Shown here: piece after piece, positions 34,617 through 44,154 of the stretch | How the letters are laid out: the number at the start of each line of letters is the position of its first letter | Position numbering within the stretch: the first letter of the stretch is position 1 | DNA from: JAEXOD01 sp963667875 | GTDB lineage: Bacteria > Bacteroidota > Ignavibacteria > Ignavibacteriales > Melioribacteraceae | DNA: 64,000 bases | Assembly (NCBI GenBank): GCA_963667875.2 | Contig: CAXXGC010000006.1 | Coordinates: 558,001 to 622,000, forward strand | Direction: 5' to 3' | Position numbers and translations under genes: made by a program | Notes under the pieces: generated by a model | The model's input: only the letters and a program-made list of their open reading frames with translations | Databases searched by the model: none | What the model was told of the DNA's origin: nothing

Positions 34617-36291
34617 TCATCACGAAGTTACTGTATTATTAATACAGCTTTCAGTTTTGCTTTTTTTTGCCCGCTTATTTGGTGAATTAAGCAGAATGCT
34701 GAAGCAACCGGCCGTAATAGGAGAAATTCTTGCCGGAGTGATTTTAGGACCTTCTCTTCTTGGTTTTATATTCCCAAATTTATTTAACTATATATTCCGG
34801 TCATCACAAAATTCCTTTTTTGCATTAGATGGAATTAGTTCAATTGGAATAATTTTACTTTTATTTGTGGCCGGAATGGAACTTGAGCTTTCTTTAATTA
34901 TTAAGAAAGGTAAAACTGCCGGAATTATAAGTTTTTTTGGAGTAATATTTCCATTTTTATTAGGATTTGCGTCAGCTTGGTTTTTTTATGAATCTATTAT
35001 TGATTTTGATCCTAAATTTAAATTAATTTTTAGCTTATTTTTTGGGACTGCACTTTCAATTTCCGCATTGCCCGTTATAGCTAAAACACTTCTTGATTTA
35101 AATCTGCTAAAATCGCAAATTGGCAGTCTTATTCTTGCTGCTGCAATGGTTGATGATTTGATTGGATGGATGTTATTTTCTGTCATTTTAAGTATGATGG
35201 CAGGAACTGCTGCAATATTTAATTTGCCAACTGTAATTATTAGCGTATTAATTTTTATAATACTGGTTTTAACTTTAGGCCGAGCCATTATTGATAGAAT
35301 AATTCCGGTAATTAACAAATATATTTCGGGACCAAGCGGAATAATTGCTTTTTCGCTTGTGCTTTGTCTTTTGGGTTCTTTATTTACTGAATTTATTGGC
35401 ATCCATTCCATTTTTGGAGCATTTATAATTGGAATTGCTGTGGGCAATTCAAAACATTTTACACATGAATCGAGGGAAATAATACATCAATTTACAGCAA
35501 GTTTTTTTGCCCCGCTATTTTTTATTATGATAGGGCTAAAAATTGATTTCATTCAAAATTTTGATCTTACTCTGGTTTTGTTTGTTATGTTTTTTTCATT
35601 TGCAGCAAAAATTATTGGTGTTGGACTTGGTTCGTATTATGTTGCTAAACTTTCCAAATTTGAATCTTTGGCAATTGCCTTTGGATTAAATGCTCGAGGT
35701 TCAATGGCAATTATACTTGGATTACTAGGATTAAAGGCCGGAGTAATTAATCAGGAAATGTTTGTTGCTCTTGTAATTATGGCAATTGTAACCAGTATAA
35801 CAAGCGGACCATTTCTTAATTATTTTGTAAAAAATATTCGCTCTTTAACATTAAAAGATATAATTACGCATAAGTTAGTTTATTTTACTAACCAGAGAAC
35901 AAAAGAAGAAATAATAAAAGAATTGTGTGCTAAAGCCGCAAAAGAATTTAACATGAACGAAAAAGAAATTTATCTTGCTACAATGCAGCGTGAAAATTTA
36001 GCTTCTACAGGTTTGCAAAATCATCTTGCTTTACCACATGCCAAATTAAGTTTAGCCGCTCCTATTGTTGCAATTGCTATATCTAAACAGGGAATTGATT
36101 TTGATTCAATAGATGAACTTCCGGCAAAATTAATTGTGTTATTAATAACCCCAACGGGAGAAAACAACCTGCAATTAAGTTTTTTGGCGGAAATTGCAAA
36201 AACATTCCATTCAAGTGAAATTATTGAAGAGATAATATCTTTAAATGATTCCGAAAGCGTAATGAAAAAAATAAAAGACATTAAATATTAA
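34603..36291 (+). CDS. CPA2 cation:proton antiporter fused to a PTS EIIA-type domain
   Basis: 562 residues. Residues 1 to about 395 form a sodium/proton-exchanger membrane domain with about 12-13 helices (GEILAGVILGPSLLG, VAGMELEL, AAAMVDDLIGWMLF, GAFIIGIAVG, FGLNARGSMAIILG). The C-terminal part (about 410-562) is a type-2 PTS EIIA-like domain, with His479 in HLALPHAKL at the phosphorylation position. CPA2 antiporters more often carry TrkA-N domains; an EIIA domain suggests control by phosphorylation or by the PTS state. No PTS genes are in the window. Translation is coupled to the upstream Usp gene. Substrate ion (Na+ or K+) not determinable. Confidence 0.85.
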   Translation: MLTLNHHEVTVLLIQLSVLLFFARLFGELSRMLKQPAVIGEILAGVILGPSLLGFIFPNLFNYIFRSSQNSFFALDGISSIGIILLLFVAGMELELSLIIKKGKTAGIISFFGVIFPFLLGFASAWFFYESIIDFDPKFKLIFSLFFGTALSISALPVIAKTLLDLNLLKSQIGSLILAAAMVDDLIGWMLFSVILSMMAGTAAIFNLPTVIISVLIFIILVLTLGRAIIDRIIPVINKYISGPSGIIAFSLVLCLLGSLFTEFIGIHSIFGAFIIGIAVGNSKHFTHESREIIHQFTASFFAPLFFIMIGLKIDFIQNFDLTLVLFVMFFSFAAKIIGVGLGSYYVAKLSKFESLAIAFGLNARGSMAIILGLLGLKAGVINQEMFVALVIMAIVTSITSGPFLNYFVKNIRSLTLKDIITHKLVYFTNQRTKEEIIKELCAKAAKEFNMNEKEIYLATMQRENLASTGLQNHLALPHAKLSLAAPIVAIAISKQGIDFDSIDELPAKLIVLLITPTGENNLQLSFLAEIAKTFHSSEIIEEIISLNDSESVMKKIKDIKY

Positions 36292-36304
36292 TTTTAGGAA
36301 TATT

Positions 36305-37097
36305 ATGAAAAAATATCTATTAATTATATTATTAACATTATACACTTGTTCATCTGCTCAAGAATTGCTGCTGTTAAATTCAGCATATATTCCCCATACG
36401 GATACATCATATGTGTTTATTCCTAAAAACGCGGTAAGTACCGATCATTTTCCTACGGTTATTATGATGCATGGATGGGCCGGCAGTTATAAACAATGGA
36501 ACGAAATAATAGATTTGCAAAATATTGCGGATTCCTTAAGATTTATATTAATTTGCCCTGATGGTTTTTACGACAGTTATTATATCAATAGTCCTGTACG
36601 TGAAGACAGTCAATTTGAATCGTTTTTCTGGGAAGTTTTTATTCCGGCTATTTTTAATAAATATCCAATTGATAAAAAAAAATCTTTTTATAACAGGATT
36701 AAGTATGGGCGGTCATGGGGCAATATCCTTGTTTTTAAAAAGACCCGATCTATTTAACGCTGCTGCAACAACAAGCGGATTGCTCGATTTAACTGCTTTT
36801 CCAAACCGGTCTACCATTAAAGGAGCAGCCGGCAATACAGAAGATTATTCGAATGTTTGGAAAGAAAATTCAGCCATTAATCTGCTTACAAACATTGTTG
36901 GTAAAAATAGAACCATTTATTTAGATTGTGGCACGGAAGACTTTTTATATGAAACCAATATTAAATTTAAAGAACGGTGTCAGTCTCTTGGAATAAATTT
37001 AGTTACAAAATTTCAGCCCGGCACTCATAACAAGGAATACTGGAACAAAAGCATAAAAGATCATTTTACATTTTTTACAAGTATGTTAAAAAAATAA
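36305..37097 (+). pseudogene. Exported alpha/beta-hydrolase (esterase D-like) split by a frameshift in an A9 tract
   Basis: The first frame (36305-36757) encodes a signal peptide (MKKYLLIILLTLYTCSSAQ) and the hydrolase N-half (VIMMHGWAGSYKQW, ILICPDGFYDSYY). The rest continues in another frame up to 37097: NLFITGLSMGGHGAISLFLKRPDLF with the nucleophile Ser in GLSMGG, then LDCGTEDFLYE and PGTHNKEYW, giving the catalytic Asp and His. The switch point is A9 at 36674-36682; eight or eleven A would restore one open frame. This may be a sequencing error, a phase-variable tract, slippage during expression, or a true pseudogene. The repaired protein would be about 264 residues, a normal size for the family. 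Confidence 0.8.
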
Positions 37098-37167
37098 TTT
37101 TAATTTGTTGAACCTTTAAATATAAGGTGCGTCTAAAGATATGAACAACAAATAAAAAGGTGACGCT

Positions 37168-37662
37168 ATGAGAGAAAAACTTTATCGTTCGACAAGGCAA
37201 AAGGTTATTGGAGGAGTATGTGGCGGACTTGGAGAATATTTAAATCTTGATCCGGTACTAATTCGAATCGTTTTCGTTTTGCTTGCTATTTTTAATGGCG
37301 TTGGTGTATTAGTCTATTTAATAATGTGGGTTGTTATACCGGCAGATAAAGATGTTAGACCTGAAGTAAATTTTAAAAAATCCGAAAAAGAAGCTCCAAA
37401 AGCGGAAGGTGAAACATTTACTATTGTAGATGAAAACGAAACCGAAAAAACTCAGGATAACAGCAATAATGTAAACATCCAAGAAAATGATGTAAAAAAC
37501 GGACGATCGACTGGACGTTTATTATTTGGAACTGTTTTAATTTTGTTAGGTGTGGCATTTTTTGCGGAAAGATTTATTAATTGGTTTGGATTTGATGACT
37601 TTATACCAATTATATTAATTATCATTGGTCTTGCATTACTTTGGAACTCAATTAGAAAATAA
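37168..37662 (+). CDS. PspC-domain membrane protein
   Basis: 164 residues. An N-terminal PspC domain (about 1-62: LYRSTRQKVIGGVCGGLGEYLNLDPVLIRIVFVLLAI...VIPADKD) is followed by a charged, Glu/Asn-rich linker and a C-terminal hydrophobic segment (LLFGTVLILLGVAFFAERFINWFGFDDFIPIILIIIGLALLW) of the DUF5668/LiaF-transmembrane type. PspC proteins respond to cell-envelope stress. The next gene starts 19 bases after the stop and carries the matching toastrack domain, so the two form a small envelope-stress unit. AGGTGA precedes the ATG. Confidence 0.87.
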   Translation: MREKLYRSTRQKVIGGVCGGLGEYLNLDPVLIRIVFVLLAIFNGVGVLVYLIMWVVIPADKDVRPEVNFKKSEKEAPKAEGETFTIVDENETEKTQDNSNNVNIQENDVKNGRSTGRLLFGTVLILLGVAFFAERFINWFGFDDFIPIILIIIGLALLWNSIRK

Positions 37663-37681
37663 ATTAATTGGAAAAAATATT

Positions 37682-38593
37682 ATGAAAAACGGACAATTAT
37701 TTTGGGGCAGCTTTTTTATAGTGCTTGGGCTATTAATCTTTGGAGCCAACTATAATATTTATAGATGCGACTGGGAGTTTATTGGGAATCTTTGGCCTCT
37801 GATACTAATATTTTGGGGTCTGCTTGTAGTAAGTAAAAATACAATTTTTAAGCCAATTTTAAGCGGATTGTTTGGACTTTTTGTTGCTGTGCTTGTATTT
37901 GGTACAGTTTATTATCTGTTTGATGGTATAAACTATACTTTTCATGAAGACTTTTCGGATGGGAATTATAAAGCAAACCTATTCAGAAGTGAATTTGATG
38001 ATTCCGCCAAATATGGTAATTTAGAAATTCAAACGGGTGCTGCAACTGTAAAATTACAGGATTCAACTGATGCCTTAGTTGTAGGTAAAGCAAAAGGCTC
38101 GTTTGGTAATTATTATTTTAATACCAAAGTTGTTGATAGTACTGCTTTTGTTGAATTTAATAACGAAGGTTCGCATGAATACCACTTTAGAGAAAAAATT
38201 AAAAACAATTTGGAAATTATGTTAAATCCAAAACTAATTTGGGATTTTAATATTGATATTGGCGCAGCAAAAACATATCTGGATTTATCGGGATTTATGA
38301 TTCGCAATTTAGAATTAAATACAGGTGCCACTTCCAATTTTATTAAAATCGGCAATAAATTGGAACGTACTTATATAAACGTTGAAATGGGTGCAACAAA
38401 CTTAAAAATTAAAATACCCAAAGAATCGGGCTGCCTGATTAATGGTGATTTAGTTTTAAGTTCGCATAATCTAAAAGGATTTACAAAAACCAAAGAGCAC
38501 TCATTTGAAACTGAAAATTACGACAGTTCTAAAAACAAAGTGCTTATAGATATACAAGGTGGTGTTTCTAAATTTACTGTGGAAAGATACTAA
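37682..38593 (+). CDS. LiaF-like membrane protein with C-terminal adhesin/toastrack domain
   Basis: 303 residues from ATG 37682; a longer frame overlapping the PspC gene has no ribosome site. About four hydrophobic spans (residues 7-80) of the DUF5668 type (LFWGSFFIVLGLLIFGANYNI...NLWPLILIFWGLLVV) precede an extracytoplasmic, beta-rich domain (about 90-303) with repeated strands such as GNLEIQTGAATVKLQ, NFIKIGNKL and INVEMGATNLKIKIP, the look of the toastrack/DUF4097 fold. It is paired with the upstream PspC gene. It converges with and overlaps the acyl-CoA synthetase gene by 4 bases. Confidence 0.8.
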   Translation: MKNGQLFWGSFFIVLGLLIFGANYNIYRCDWEFIGNLWPLILIFWGLLVVSKNTIFKPILSGLFGLFVAVLVFGTVYYLFDGINYTFHEDFSDGNYKANLFRSEFDDSAKYGNLEIQTGAATVKLQDSTDALVVGKAKGSFGNYYFNTKVVDSTAFVEFNNEGSHEYHFREKIKNNLEIMLNPKLIWDFNIDIGAAKTYLDLSGFMIRNLELNTGATSNFIKIGNKLERTYINVEMGATNLKIKIPKESGCLINGDLVLSSHNLKGFTKTKEHSFETENYDSSKNKVLIDIQGGVSKFTVERY

Positions 38594-40413
38594 TCTTCAA
38601 AGGCTTTGTACATTTCCTCAATTAAGTCTTGATATCTGCTTTCTATTTCTTTACGTTTAATTTTTAATGATGGAGTAAGAGTTCCCTCTTCAATACTAAA
38701 AGGTTTATCAAGAAGGGTGAACTTTCTTACTCTTTCGTAATTAGCAAGTTTCTTTTGAAATTGAACCAAATCTTTATCAATAATATCATATATCTGTTTC
38801 ATATTCAATAAATCATCAACACTATTGTACTGAATTCTATTTGCATCAGCATATTCTTTTATAGCTTCAAAATCGGGTACAATTAAAGCACTTAAAAACA
38901 TTCTTCTATCGCCAATTAAAATAAACTGATCGATATATTTGCTTGCTAAAAACATGTTTTCAATTGGCGAAGGTGCAATATATTTCCCTTGTGATGTTTT
39001 AAATAAATGTTTTTTTCTATCCGTAATAATCAAAAAACCTTCCGCGTCAAAAACTCCAATATCCCCTGTGTGCAGCCACCCGTCTTTTAATACTAAATCG
39101 GTTTCTTTTTTATTATTAAAATAACCTTTCATAATATTAGGACCATAAGCAAGAATTTCACCGTCCTGGGCAATCTTAATTTCAACGCCGGGAAATAACT
39201 TACCAACTGTACCAAACTTATAATTATCAACTCTGTTAACGGCTAAAACCGGAGATGATTCCGTTAATCCGTAACCTTCCAAAACAAGTATGCCCACCGC
39301 TTCAAAAAATTGTCCTAAATCGCGCGATAACGGAGCACCGCCGGAAATAAAAAAACGTAATTTTCCGCCGGTACGCTGCTTCAATTTATTATAAACCAAT
39401 TTTTCAGCTAAAGCATGTTTAACTGATAAGGTGAGCGATACGCCTGAAGGTGATTTTTTTGCAACAGCATATTCCTTCCCTGTTTCAATTGCCCATCCAA
39501 ATATTTTCTGTTTGTTTACCGATTGGCTTTCTATATTTCTTTTTATTTTGCTATACATCCGCTCAAATAAACGTGGAACAGCTGTCATTACAGTTGGATT
39601 AATTTCTCCCATATTCTGAGCAACTTTTTCAATACTTTCCGCAAATGCAATAGTACAACCTCCGCCAAGCGCAGTATAATAACCAGCCATTCTTTCAAAT
39701 ATGTGGCATAATGGTAAAAATGATAAAAATGTATCGGTTTCATCAAGTTTAAAAACTTCGTGAGCGCCAAGCACATTACTAACAATATTCCTGTGGGTAA
39801 GTAATACTCCCTTAGGTTCACCTGTAGTGCCCGACGTATAAATAATTGTACTTAAATCATGTTCATTTACTAATTTTATAGAGTCTGAGAAATATCTAAT
39901 ATTTTCCGCTCCAAATTCTTTACCTTTTCGTTTTATATCACTATACCTATAAACAGCATAATCGGCAATATAGTCTTTATCATTCATTACAATAATAAAC
40001 TTAAGGTACTTACATTTATCACGGATTTTTAATACTTTATTTAGATGAAATTTATTTGATACAATTATTGCAACCGATTCGCTGTCGTTAATAATATATT
40101 GAATTGTATCGGATGTTAATATTGGATACAAAGGAACATCAACACAACCTAATCCCAATATTGCAAAATCGGAATATACCCACTCCGGTCTATTTTCTGA
40201 AATTATTGCAACTTTATTGCCCCGTTTTAGACCTAGAGATGCAAGCCCGTTAGCTAATTGTTCTGTTTCTAACTTAAATTCATCATAACTAATAGATTTA
40301 TAAACGCCTTCTACTTTATGTTGTAATACCGGTTTTTCTTTGCCTTTTCCATATACTTCTGTTAAAAAACTAAATATTTCGGGTATTGTTTTATATTTTT
40401 TTAATGCGGGCAT
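38590..40413 (-). CDS. Long-chain acyl-CoA synthetase (AMP-forming)
   Basis: 607 residues, ANL superfamily. The AMP-binding P-loop is YTSGTTGEPKG (192-202). Others are GYGLTESSP, the hinge GWLHTGDIGVFDAEGFLIITDRKKHLFKTSQGKYIAPSPIE, and a C-terminal Lys region. The protein has the layout of bacterial FadD15-like long-chain fatty-acid:CoA ligases. It activates fatty acids to acyl-CoA through an acyl-AMP, for beta-oxidation or lipid synthesis. No beta-oxidation genes are nearby. GGAG precedes the ATG. Chain-length preference cannot be judged. Confidence 0.9.
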   Translation of the reverse strand: MPALKKYKTIPEIFSFLTEVYGKGKEKPVLQHKVEGVYKSISYDEFKLETEQLANGLASLGLKRGNKVAIISENRPEWVYSDFAILGLGCVDVPLYPILTSDTIQYIINDSESVAIIVSNKFHLNKVLKIRDKCKYLKFIIVMNDKDYIADYAVYRYSDIKRKGKEFGAENIRYFSDSIKLVNEHDLSTIIYTSGTTGEPKGVLLTHRNIVSNVLGAHEVFKLDETDTFLSFLPLCHIFERMAGYYTALGGGCTIAFAESIEKVAQNMGEINPTVMTAVPRLFERMYSKIKRNIESQSVNKQKIFGWAIETGKEYAVAKKSPSGVSLTLSVKHALAEKLVYNKLKQRTGGKLRFFISGGAPLSRDLGQFFEAVGILVLEGYGLTESSPVLAVNRVDNYKFGTVGKLFPGVEIKIAQDGEILAYGPNIMKGYFNNKKETDLVLKDGWLHTGDIGVFDAEGFLIITDRKKHLFKTSQGKYIAPSPIENMFLASKYIDQFILIGDRRMFLSALIVPDFEAIKEYADANRIQYNSVDDLLNMKQIYDIIDKDLVQFQKKLANYERVRKFTLLDKPFSIEEGTLTPSLKIKRKEIESRYQDLIEEMYKAFED

Positions 40414-40766
40414 TTTTTACTCCATTCGAATAATGAATTTTTATGCATATTTATTCATTTATAAATTACAATTATAACTATTTTTTTTAACATATAAAAA
40501 AATTAGATGTGTAAATTAAGATATTTTTTTTAATTAAAAAAATTCGAGCATGTTAAATCACAAATCGCATTCTCAAAACATGAGTATTGTTTACGTTTAT
40601 AAACAAGGTTTTATACAATAATAGGATTTAATAATCAGCCAAAGTTTATATCACCAGACGTTGGTTAAACAAATATAATAAACACAAGTTATATTTTACA
40701 CCCATCAATAATAACGATTTTTATTGTAAATATTATATTTTTTGATTAATTTACTACCCTAATTTT
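40414..40766. other. Non-coding stretch upstream of tRNA-Pro
   Basis: Very A+T-rich with no plausible frame. It should carry the promoters of the acyl-CoA synthetase gene (minus) and tRNA-Pro (plus); neither is clear enough to mark. Confidence 0.5.
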
Positions 40767-40840
<74 letters not shown>

Positions 40841-40856
40841 CTTGATTAAAGGACAC

Positions 40857-40884
40857 AAAAAAAACCTCTTACGAGGTTTTTTTT
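40857..40884. terminator. Bidirectional terminator after tRNA-Pro and lgt
   Basis: AAAACCTC (40861-40868) and GAGGTTTT (40873-40880) flank a TTAC loop with an A-run before and a T-run after. It ends the tRNA transcript and the convergent zur-znu-lgt operon. Confidence 0.88.
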
Positions 40885-40916
40885 ATTTTAAATAAATTTT
40901 TTAATGTTTAATTCAT

Positions 40917-41726
40917 CTAACGATTAATCAATTTTTCATTTTTGGGTTTTTCAATAATTTTTTCTTTAGCCCTAAATAAAATAATAACACCCGCAATTAC
41001 TAATGGAATACTTAACAACTGCCCCATATTTAACGGCATTGAACTTTCAAAAGCTTCCTGATTTTCTTTAAAATATTCAACAAAAATTCTAAATCCAAAT
41101 ATACCTATTAGGAAATATCCAAATATTGCACCTTCTTTAAGTGTTTTATAATTCTTTTTATAATAAAAAAACAAAAACACAAAAATGGCCAAATATGCTA
41201 ACGCTTCATATAATTGGGTTGGATGACGGGGAACATTATCAACATATTTAAAAATAAAACCCCATGTGCCATCAGTAGGTTTACCATAAATTTCGGAATT
41301 AAACAAATTACCCATACGAATAAAAAAAGCAGCTAAAGCAACTGTAACTACAACTCTATCAAATACCCACAGGTAATTAATTCCTTTATGGGTTTTAGTA
41401 TAATAATACATTACAATTAAAATACCTACTGCTGCTCCGTGCGAGGCTAAACCACCATGCCACAAAGCTAAAATTTCCAACGGATTACTTAAATAATAAC
41501 CGGGAGAATAAAAAAGACAATGTCCAATTCGTGCTCCTACTACAGTACCGGCTATCATGTACCATACCAAATCGTTTAAATCTTTTTCGCTTCGTTTTTC
41601 CAACTTAAATATCCATGTCATTATCTGAAATCCAATAAAAAATGACATAGCAAATAATAATCCATACCACCGCACAGCTAAAGGACCTATAGAAAATATT
41701 TCCGGATTAACGCTCCATTCTATCAA
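40917..41726 (-). CDS. lgt: Prolipoprotein diacylglyceryl transferase
   Basis: 269 residues, a seven-span inner-membrane enzyme that moves diacylglycerol from phosphatidylglycerol onto the lipobox Cys of prolipoproteins. Visible signatures: GARIGH (64-69), WHGGLASHG (89-97), RMGNLFNSEIYG (137-148, the Lgt signature, normally GRIGNFxNxExYG) and RHPTQLYE (167-174). The start is TTG at 41726, chosen because GAGG lies five bases upstream and the protein aligns from there. It is last in the metal-transport operon, 13 bases after the permease gene. The operon's own binding protein is a predicted lipoprotein, which makes the linkage sensible, although Lgt is needed generally. Confidence 0.93.
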   Translation of the reverse strand: MIEWSVNPEIFSIGPLAVRWYGLLFAMSFFIGFQIMTWIFKLEKRSEKDLNDLVWYMIAGTVVGARIGHCLFYSPGYYLSNPLEILALWHGGLASHGAAVGILIVMYYYTKTHKGINYLWVFDRVVVTVALAAFFIRMGNLFNSEIYGKPTDGTWGFIFKYVDNVPRHPTQLYEALAYLAIFVFLFFYYKKNYKTLKEGAIFGYFLIGIFGFRIFVEYFKENQEAFESSMPLNMGQLLSIPLVIAGVIILFRAKEKIIEKPKNEKLINR

Positions 41727-41739
41727 GTTTTCCTCAATC

Positions 41740-42570
41740 TTAATTATTTAAAACTGTAATCTTTTTTGTGTTTTTAACTTTAACAATTAACAAACTTAAT
41801 AAATAACTTATAACTGCAACTATTATAATAGTAGCTCCTGACGATAAATTAAGATAATATGATACAAACAAACCAACAATATTAAATAAAAAACCAATTA
41901 TTGAACTTAAAATCATCATACTTTTTAAACTTTTTACATAATGTAGACTAATGGCACCAGGAATTGTTAATAAAGCAATTACCAAAATAATACCAACCAA
42001 TTTTATTAAAATAACAGTTGTTAAAGCAATAATAATAAACAAAATATAAAAATAAAAATCAACTTTTAGGCCAATTGCTCGGGCAAATTCTTCATCAAAA
42101 GCAATTGCCTGAAATTGGTTAAAAAAGACTATAATAAAAAAAGCAATTATCGCATCCAAAATAATCATCATATAAAGTTCCTCAGTTGGAATTATAAGAA
42201 TATTTCCAAACAGATAACTCATTAAATTAGGAGCATAACCGGGAGAAAGGTTAATAAACAAAACACCCAATGCCATTCCTAACGACCACATAATTCCAAT
42301 TAATGTATCTTCGTAGCGATATTTTTCTTTTCTTAAAAATGAAATTATTGATGCCGCTACAATGCTAAAACCCACAGCTCCATACATTGGGTTAAAACCT
42401 AGTAAATAACCCAGTCCTATTCCTCCGTAAGCGGTATGCGAAATACCTCCGGCAATAAAGGATATCCTTTTTACAACAATAAAACTTCCAACAATACCAA
42501 ATGCAATGCTTGCCAGCAAACTGGCTAATATTGCATTAATCATAAAATCATACTGAAAAATTTCAAACAT
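41740..42570 (-). CDS. znuB: Zn/Mn ABC transporter permease
   Basis: 276 residues, with about eight to nine membrane helices of the ABC-3 family (IVGSFIVVKRISFIAGGISHTAYGGIGLGYLLG at the N-terminus, and LVGIILVIALLTIPGAISLH near the cytoplasmic coupling loop). It forms the membrane channel for zinc or manganese uptake with the ATPase and binding protein encoded directly upstream. The ATG follows the znuC stop by four bases. The metal is inferred from the Zur-like regulator, not from the permease itself. Confidence 0.88.
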   Translation of the reverse strand: MFEIFQYDFMINAILASLLASIAFGIVGSFIVVKRISFIAGGISHTAYGGIGLGYLLGFNPMYGAVGFSIVAASIISFLRKEKYRYEDTLIGIMWSLGMALGVLFINLSPGYAPNLMSYLFGNILIIPTEELYMMIILDAIIAFFIIVFFNQFQAIAFDEEFARAIGLKVDFYFYILFIIIALTTVILIKLVGIILVIALLTIPGAISLHYVKSLKSMMILSSIIGFLFNIVGLFVSYYLNLSSGATIIIVAVISYLLSLLIVKVKNTKKITVLNN

Positions 42571-42574
42571 AATA

Positions 42575-43315
42575 TTAATCTACTTTATAATCACCCAATA
42601 CTCTATGTGGAACACCATGCGCAATTAAATCCACCGGGCAATGGTAAGTTTCCTCTAGCATATCGTGAGTTATTTCTTTTGAGTCATGGAAAATTAGTGT
42701 TTTATTTAAACAGGCAATTTTTTTAACATATTGCGATAAAACTCCAACATCATGTGAAACTAAGATAATTGTAATTTCATCATTAAGCTTTTTTATCAGC
42801 TCATAAAATGTTTTACCCGATTTTGTATCAACGCTTGCAGTTGGTTCATCAAGCAACAATATTTTTGGATTAGCGGCTAAAGCACGCGCTATTAAAACAC
42901 GCTGCCTTTGTCCGCCTGAAAGCTGGCCAATTAGCCTGTCCTTAAATTCAAGCATCTCAACTTTACTAAGTATATTTAATATGTTGTTTTCTGTTTTATC
43001 CGATTTATTACCTAAAGTTCCCATTTTTACAACATTGTAAACCGAGATAGGAAAATCTTTTTCAAAATTAGAGAATTGAGGAACGTAGCCAATATATTTG
43101 CGATTAACCTTTGGAGTGTCACCCAATATTAATATTTCACCGCTTGCAGGTGTAATTAATCCTAATAACGCTTTTAACAGAGTAGTTTTACCACCTCCGT
43201 TTGGACCTATTATCCCCAAAAATTCTTTTTCATGTACATCAATGTTAATATCTTGCAATACAAGAAAATCACCAAGTACAACATTTAAATTATTGATTGA
43301 AATAACACTTTTCAT
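42575..43315 (-). CDS. znuC: Zn/Mn ABC transporter ATP-binding protein
   Basis: 246 residues. The Walker A motif GPNGGGKTT (37-45), Q-loop YVPQFSNF, signature LSGGQRQRVLIARAL, Walker B ILLLDEPTA and switch His in VSHD are all present. The first codons overlap the end of the binding-protein gene as ATGA, so translation is coupled. It supplies ATP hydrolysis for the ABC-3 metal importer. Confidence 0.9.
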   Translation of the reverse strand: MKSVISINNLNVVLGDFLVLQDINIDVHEKEFLGIIGPNGGGKTTLLKALLGLITPASGEILILGDTPKVNRKYIGYVPQFSNFEKDFPISVYNVVKMGTLGNKSDKTENNILNILSKVEMLEFKDRLIGQLSGGQRQRVLIARALAANPKILLLDEPTASVDTKSGKTFYELIKKLNDEITIILVSHDVGVLSQYVKKIACLNKTLIFHDSKEITHDMLEETYHCPVDLIAHGVPHRVLGDYKVD

Positions 43316-44154
43316 TTATTGCTATTAAATAATTTTGAATGTAATTTTTTAAGATTATTTAAATAATCGGTAGGCATAGGATTTATCACGCCGATACTTG
43401 CTTTTAGCTGCTGTGCAATAGACGTAGCAATCTCTTTATCAAATTGAGGTTCAATATATATTACACGTATTTTCTTTTCTTTTGCAAAGTTAATCACATT
43501 TTTTAAATCCAATGCATTTGGTTCTTTTCCATCCTGCTCAATTCCTATTTCGGTTAAACCGTAGTGTTTGGCAAAATAAAACCATGCCGGATGATACACT
43601 AAAATATATTTGTTAGTAAATTTTTCAAAACTTTGTTTTAATTCTTTATCGGCAGCATCAATTTTTATTAAATAACTTGTTAAATTATTTTTAAAGTAAA
43701 TACTGTCTTTAGGGCTAAATTCTTTCAAAGCATCATAAATATTTTGGCATATTATTTTAGCTTCATCAATACCCAGCCAAACATGAGGATCATTATTAAA
43801 AGTTATTATTCCCTTTGAACAATCAGCAATTTTTATATTGCTCTTCAAGTTTTTTATTTTTTCAAGCAATACTTGTTCAAATGTAAAGTTAGTACCTATT
43901 TTAAAATAAATTGAACTTTTTACAAGTTCAGTAATTTGTGTTGGAACCGGTTCATAATCATGAGGATTAGAATTTAACGGAATCATTGTGTTAACATCTA
44001 CTTTATCCCCGCCAATATTTTTTACAAAATCGGCATAAGTAACTATTGAAACAGTAACTTTTATTTTTTCATTTTTGGGTTGTTTTTTTGTACTGCAATT
44101 TACAAGCAACAGCAAAAACAATATATATATTATTCCTTTGTACATTCCGGGCAT
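43312..44154 (-). CDS. znuA: Zn/Mn ABC transporter substrate-binding lipoprotein
   Basis: 280 residues. A lipoprotein-type signal ends at Cys20 (ILFLLLLVNC; Asn at -1 is unusual). The cluster A-I metal ligands are recognisable: His in NPHDYEP, His in DPHVWLG, His in YHPAWFYFAKHYG, and Glu/Asp in IEPQFDKEIA. The His-rich loop found in many zinc-specific proteins is absent, so manganese specificity cannot be excluded. The start overlaps the regulator gene by 25 bases. An alternative in-frame ATG three codons in (44145) is possible. Confidence 0.85.
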   Translation of the reverse strand: MPGMYKGIIYILFLLLLVNCSTKKQPKNEKIKVTVSIVTYADFVKNIGGDKVDVNTMIPLNSNPHDYEPVPTQITELVKSSIYFKIGTNFTFEQVLLEKIKNLKSNIKIADCSKGIITFNNDPHVWLGIDEAKIICQNIYDALKEFSPKDSIYFKNNLTSYLIKIDAADKELKQSFEKFTNKYILVYHPAWFYFAKHYGLTEIGIEQDGKEPNALDLKNVINFAKEKKIRVIYIEPQFDKEIATSIAQQLKASIGVINPMPTDYLNNLKKLHSKLFNSNK

